A model generated the notes under the pieces. The model was not told the origin of the DNA, did no database searches, and was given only the letters and a program-made list of their open reading frames with translations. Source: an uncultured Bacilli bacterium (GTDB lineage Bacteria > Bacillota_I > Bacilli_A > RF39 > UBA660). Taken from it: 7,469 bases of DNA. This document shows positions 5,640-7,469 of the stretch, one piece after another (the first letter of the stretch is position 1; each line of letters begins with the position of its first letter). The position numbers were made by a program, and so were the translations under genes. Location: assembly GCA_904502155.1 (NCBI GenBank), contig CAJGDV010000058.1, positions 1-7,469 of the forward strand, written 5' to 3'.

Positions 5640-7350
5640 ATTTTGAATAATATTCTAATAATTTATTTTGAATTCCAGGTTCAATTTTATTTAAAGTATT
5701 AATACATAAATCTAAAGCTTTTTTATATTCACCTTTAAAGAATAACATTTCAGAGTATGATAAGTTTTTATCAACTTCTTCATATTCAGAACGATATCTA
5801 TTACCATAAACGATAGCAATTTCAGCAAAAGCTGCCGATTTTACAATTTCATTAGCTTTTTTATTTAGCTTTAATACTAAATCACGAGCAGTTTCAACAC
5901 GAACATTTAATGTATTTATATCAATAGGTGTTTTTTCTAATTCAACAATTATTTCTTTAACTGCTGCTTGTGCTTCTTGTAATTCAACAAAATATGATTT
6001 TGGAATTATTGGTAAATTATATTCTCTCATTAAATTTCTTGCTTTTTTAAGCATTTCTTTAATATCTTTAAGACTTGTTTTAGCACTTTGTTCATCTTGT
6101 TTCATGCTTCCTATTGTTTCTAGTGTTGAATCAAGACTATCTTCAATAGCTTTTAATCTAGCATTTAAGTTTTGAACTTCTTTATTTAATTTTGAAAATG
6201 CGAATGAACTATTACCAGTATGATCTAATAGTGTTTTATAGTCTTCATTTAATTTTTTTAATTCATTTCTAATTTTTAATAATAATTCTAAATCTTTTTC
6301 ATCTAAATTATATGTCTTTTTAATAGCATTAATCTTTTTAAAGATTGTGTTAACTAATTTATTAATTTTATCTAATCTTTTTTCAAAAGATCCACCAACA
6401 TCTTCATATTGTTCTTTATTTACTTTTTCTTTCTCAAAATCAACAACTAAAGAATCAAAATATTCATCTAATACTTTTAATTCTAAAATACTATCTTGCA
6501 TATTTAAATCTTTAGCTCTTTTGATGATGTCAGCAATTTTATTGTTTGCTTCTTTAATATTATTTTCAACATTTAAGTAATCTAATGTATAACCTTTTTT
6601 CTTCATATTATCATAGTCTACAGTAATTTCTTTAATTTTTCTTGGAATTACATTTGTAGCCATTAATATAATTTGTGGTATTTCATCAATTACAACATTC
6701 ATATGTTTAAGCATATCATCAATTGATTCTAATGTTTCATTTAATTCATTGTATTTATTGTTATCTAAAATTTCTTCATAATATTCGAATTTCTTTGCAA
6801 TGCTCCCGAATTGTAAATTAACTATTTCTGCTACTTCTCCATAGTCTACTTCACTAGCTTTAAATTTTTCAAATAATTCTCTATATTGTTTTTTATAACT
6901 AGTAATTACTTTTCTACTACGTTCTTCACTTGTTGTTAAATCTTTAATTTCATCAAGTAAGAAATCAGCATTTGTTCTTGCTTTATTTAATTCAATTTCT
7001 AGTTTAGCAATTTTACAAAGTGTTGCTTTATAATCTTGTTGTGATAATGAATAATCAGCTTCTAAAAGCATATCTGTAATTCTTGGTACTTGAACATCCT
7101 TAATGTCATCAAGTCTTTTTACCCATTCATTATACATTGCTTCAATTTTTTCATTTTTTCTATATGATTCAACTTTTGATAATTCTGATATTATAGGTGT
7201 ACTTGCTATTTTGTTTTTTTCTATATCTAAATTATCTAGTTTTACTTTATATCTATTTTTTCTTTTTGCTCTTAATACACAAATAACAGCTGTTATTGTT
7301 ACTGTTGCTGTTACAAGCATTGTTACTAATATTAGTATTAGTTCGTCCAT
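5638..7350 (-). CDS. ezrA: EzrA, septation ring formation regulator
   Basis: EzrA is a membrane-anchored protein of the Bacilli that binds FtsZ, restricts extra Z-rings and helps link the divisome to wall synthesis. This copy has 570 residues, close to the B. subtilis length. A single N-terminal transmembrane helix (about 3-26) is followed by a basic stop-transfer stretch (RAKRKNRYK) and a long, almost wholly alpha-helical, spectrin-like cytoplasmic domain. Family landmarks are LPIIPKSYF near 446, the YGNRYR patch at 515-520, and the ending SYSEMLFFKGEYKKALDL (531-548) with a later IEPGI. In B. subtilis that patch is QYGNRYR and is needed for septal localisation; here the leading Gln is Val514. 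AGGTG at 7360-7356 lies five bases before the ATG. It is a single gene with its own promoter and terminator. Confidence 0.95.
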   Translation of the reverse strand: MDELILILVTMLVTATVTITAVICVLRAKRKNRYKVKLDNLDIEKNKIASTPIISELSKVESYRKNEKIEAMYNEWVKRLDDIKDVQVPRITDMLLEADYSLSQQDYKATLCKIAKLEIELNKARTNADFLLDEIKDLTTSEERSRKVITSYKKQYRELFEKFKASEVDYGEVAEIVNLQFGSIAKKFEYYEEILDNNKYNELNETLESIDDMLKHMNVVIDEIPQIILMATNVIPRKIKEITVDYDNMKKKGYTLDYLNVENNIKEANNKIADIIKRAKDLNMQDSILELKVLDEYFDSLVVDFEKEKVNKEQYEDVGGSFEKRLDKINKLVNTIFKKINAIKKTYNLDEKDLELLLKIRNELKKLNEDYKTLLDHTGNSSFAFSKLNKEVQNLNARLKAIEDSLDSTLETIGSMKQDEQSAKTSLKDIKEMLKKARNLMREYNLPIIPKSYFVELQEAQAAVKEIIVELEKTPIDINTLNVRVETARDLVLKLNKKANEIVKSAAFAEIAIVYGNRYRSEYEEVDKNLSYSEMLFFKGEYKKALDLCINTLNKIEPGIQNKLLEYYSK

Positions 7351-7382
7351 ACAAACACCTCTCTATCATAATTTTATCATAA

Positions 7383-7412
7383 ATTTTAATCTTTTTGTAT
7401 AGTTTTTGTCAA
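7383..7412 (-). promoter_or_regulatory. ezrA: Sigma-A promoter of ezrA
   Basis: On the minus strand a perfect TTGACA (7412-7407) is followed after 18 bases by TAAAAT (7388-7383), five of six consensus bases. The resulting leader is about 25 bases and contains AGAGGTG. The -35 overlaps the -35 of the divergent promoter by five bases. A second weaker -10 candidate (TGATAAAAT, around 7371-7379) lies further downstream but is badly spaced from the TTGACA. Confidence 0.65.
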
Positions 7413-7434
7413 TTTTATAAAATCATGATATACT
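7406..7434 (+). promoter_or_regulatory. Sigma-A promoter of the right-edge plus-strand gene
   Basis: TTGTCA (7406-7411), a 17-base spacer and TATACT (7429-7434) are present, with a TG one base upstream of the -10 (TGATATACT). Transcription should start near 7441, inside the 10-bp palindrome TTGCATGCAA (7438-7447), leaving a leader of about 21 bases with AAGGGGGA before the ATG. Confidence 0.7.
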
Positions 7435-7461
7435 ATTTTGCATGCAAGGGGGAATCTTTTT

Positions 7462-7469
7462 ATGATAAA
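7462..7469 (+). CDS. 5' end of an unidentified plus-strand gene
   Basis: ATG 7462-7464 follows a strong ribosome site AAGGGGG (7446-7452) at about nine bases. Only Met-Ile and the start of a Lys or Asn codon are visible before the window ends. With a good promoter just upstream, a real gene is likely, but the product cannot be guessed. It is not an obvious rpsD start, which would read MARY. Confidence 0.6.

Noticed and set aside
6347..6580. Plus-strand open frame inside ezrA
   Set aside because: Antisense shadow of a helical Lys/Glu-rich coding region; no ribosome site or recognisable product.
7103..7402. Plus-strand open frame over the start of ezrA
   Set aside because: It overlaps ezrA's N-terminal region and its promoter, and has no ribosome site.

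Overview
The window is very AT-rich (roughly a quarter GC by eye), uses the standard code, and encodes almost everything on the minus strand. The genes point to a low-GC Firmicute of the Bacilli type that can sporulate. Evidence is an alpha/beta-type small acid-soluble spore protein (SASP), an EzrA division regulator, a ThiI without a rhodanese domain (the Gram-positive form), strong purine-rich Shine-Dalgarno sequences and clean sigma-A promoters. An uncultured gut Bacilli lineage is a reasonable guess, but the sequence does not settle the taxon.

Layout, in the direction of minus-strand transcription (high to low coordinates). At the right edge a plus-strand gene starts at 7462 and leaves the window; its promoter shares its -35 region with the divergent ezrA promoter. 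ezrA (5638-7350) ends in a palindromic terminator. An extended -10 promoter follows and drives a tight three-gene operon: a 64-aa acidic protein (5371-5565), a 492-aa unrecognised protein beginning with TTG inside the previous gene (3900-5378), and a 329-aa fusion of a Nudix hydrolase to a two-helix membrane segment plus a YcxB-like domain (2910-3899). thiI (1670-2848) follows with its own promoter, whose -35 lies in the preceding terminator hairpin. Next comes a 398-aa type IV pilin-like protein with a C-terminal BspA-type leucine-rich repeat domain (367-1563), then the SASP gene (69-275) behind a probable forespore sigma-G promoter, and finally the first nine codons of another minus-strand gene at the left edge.

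ezrA, thiI and a SASP gene lie close together in Bacillus subtilis, where (from memory) a cysteine desulfurase gene nifZ sits next to thiI. Here nifZ is absent; the three-gene operon lies between ezrA and thiI, and the pilin-LRR gene between thiI and the SASP gene. The housekeeping framework therefore looks conserved, with accessory cargo in the gaps. The most likely undescribed content is the three-gene operon and the pilin-LRR fusion. I found no tRNA, rRNA, riboswitch, CRISPR array, transposase or phage gene. All intergenic gaps are under about 120 bases.
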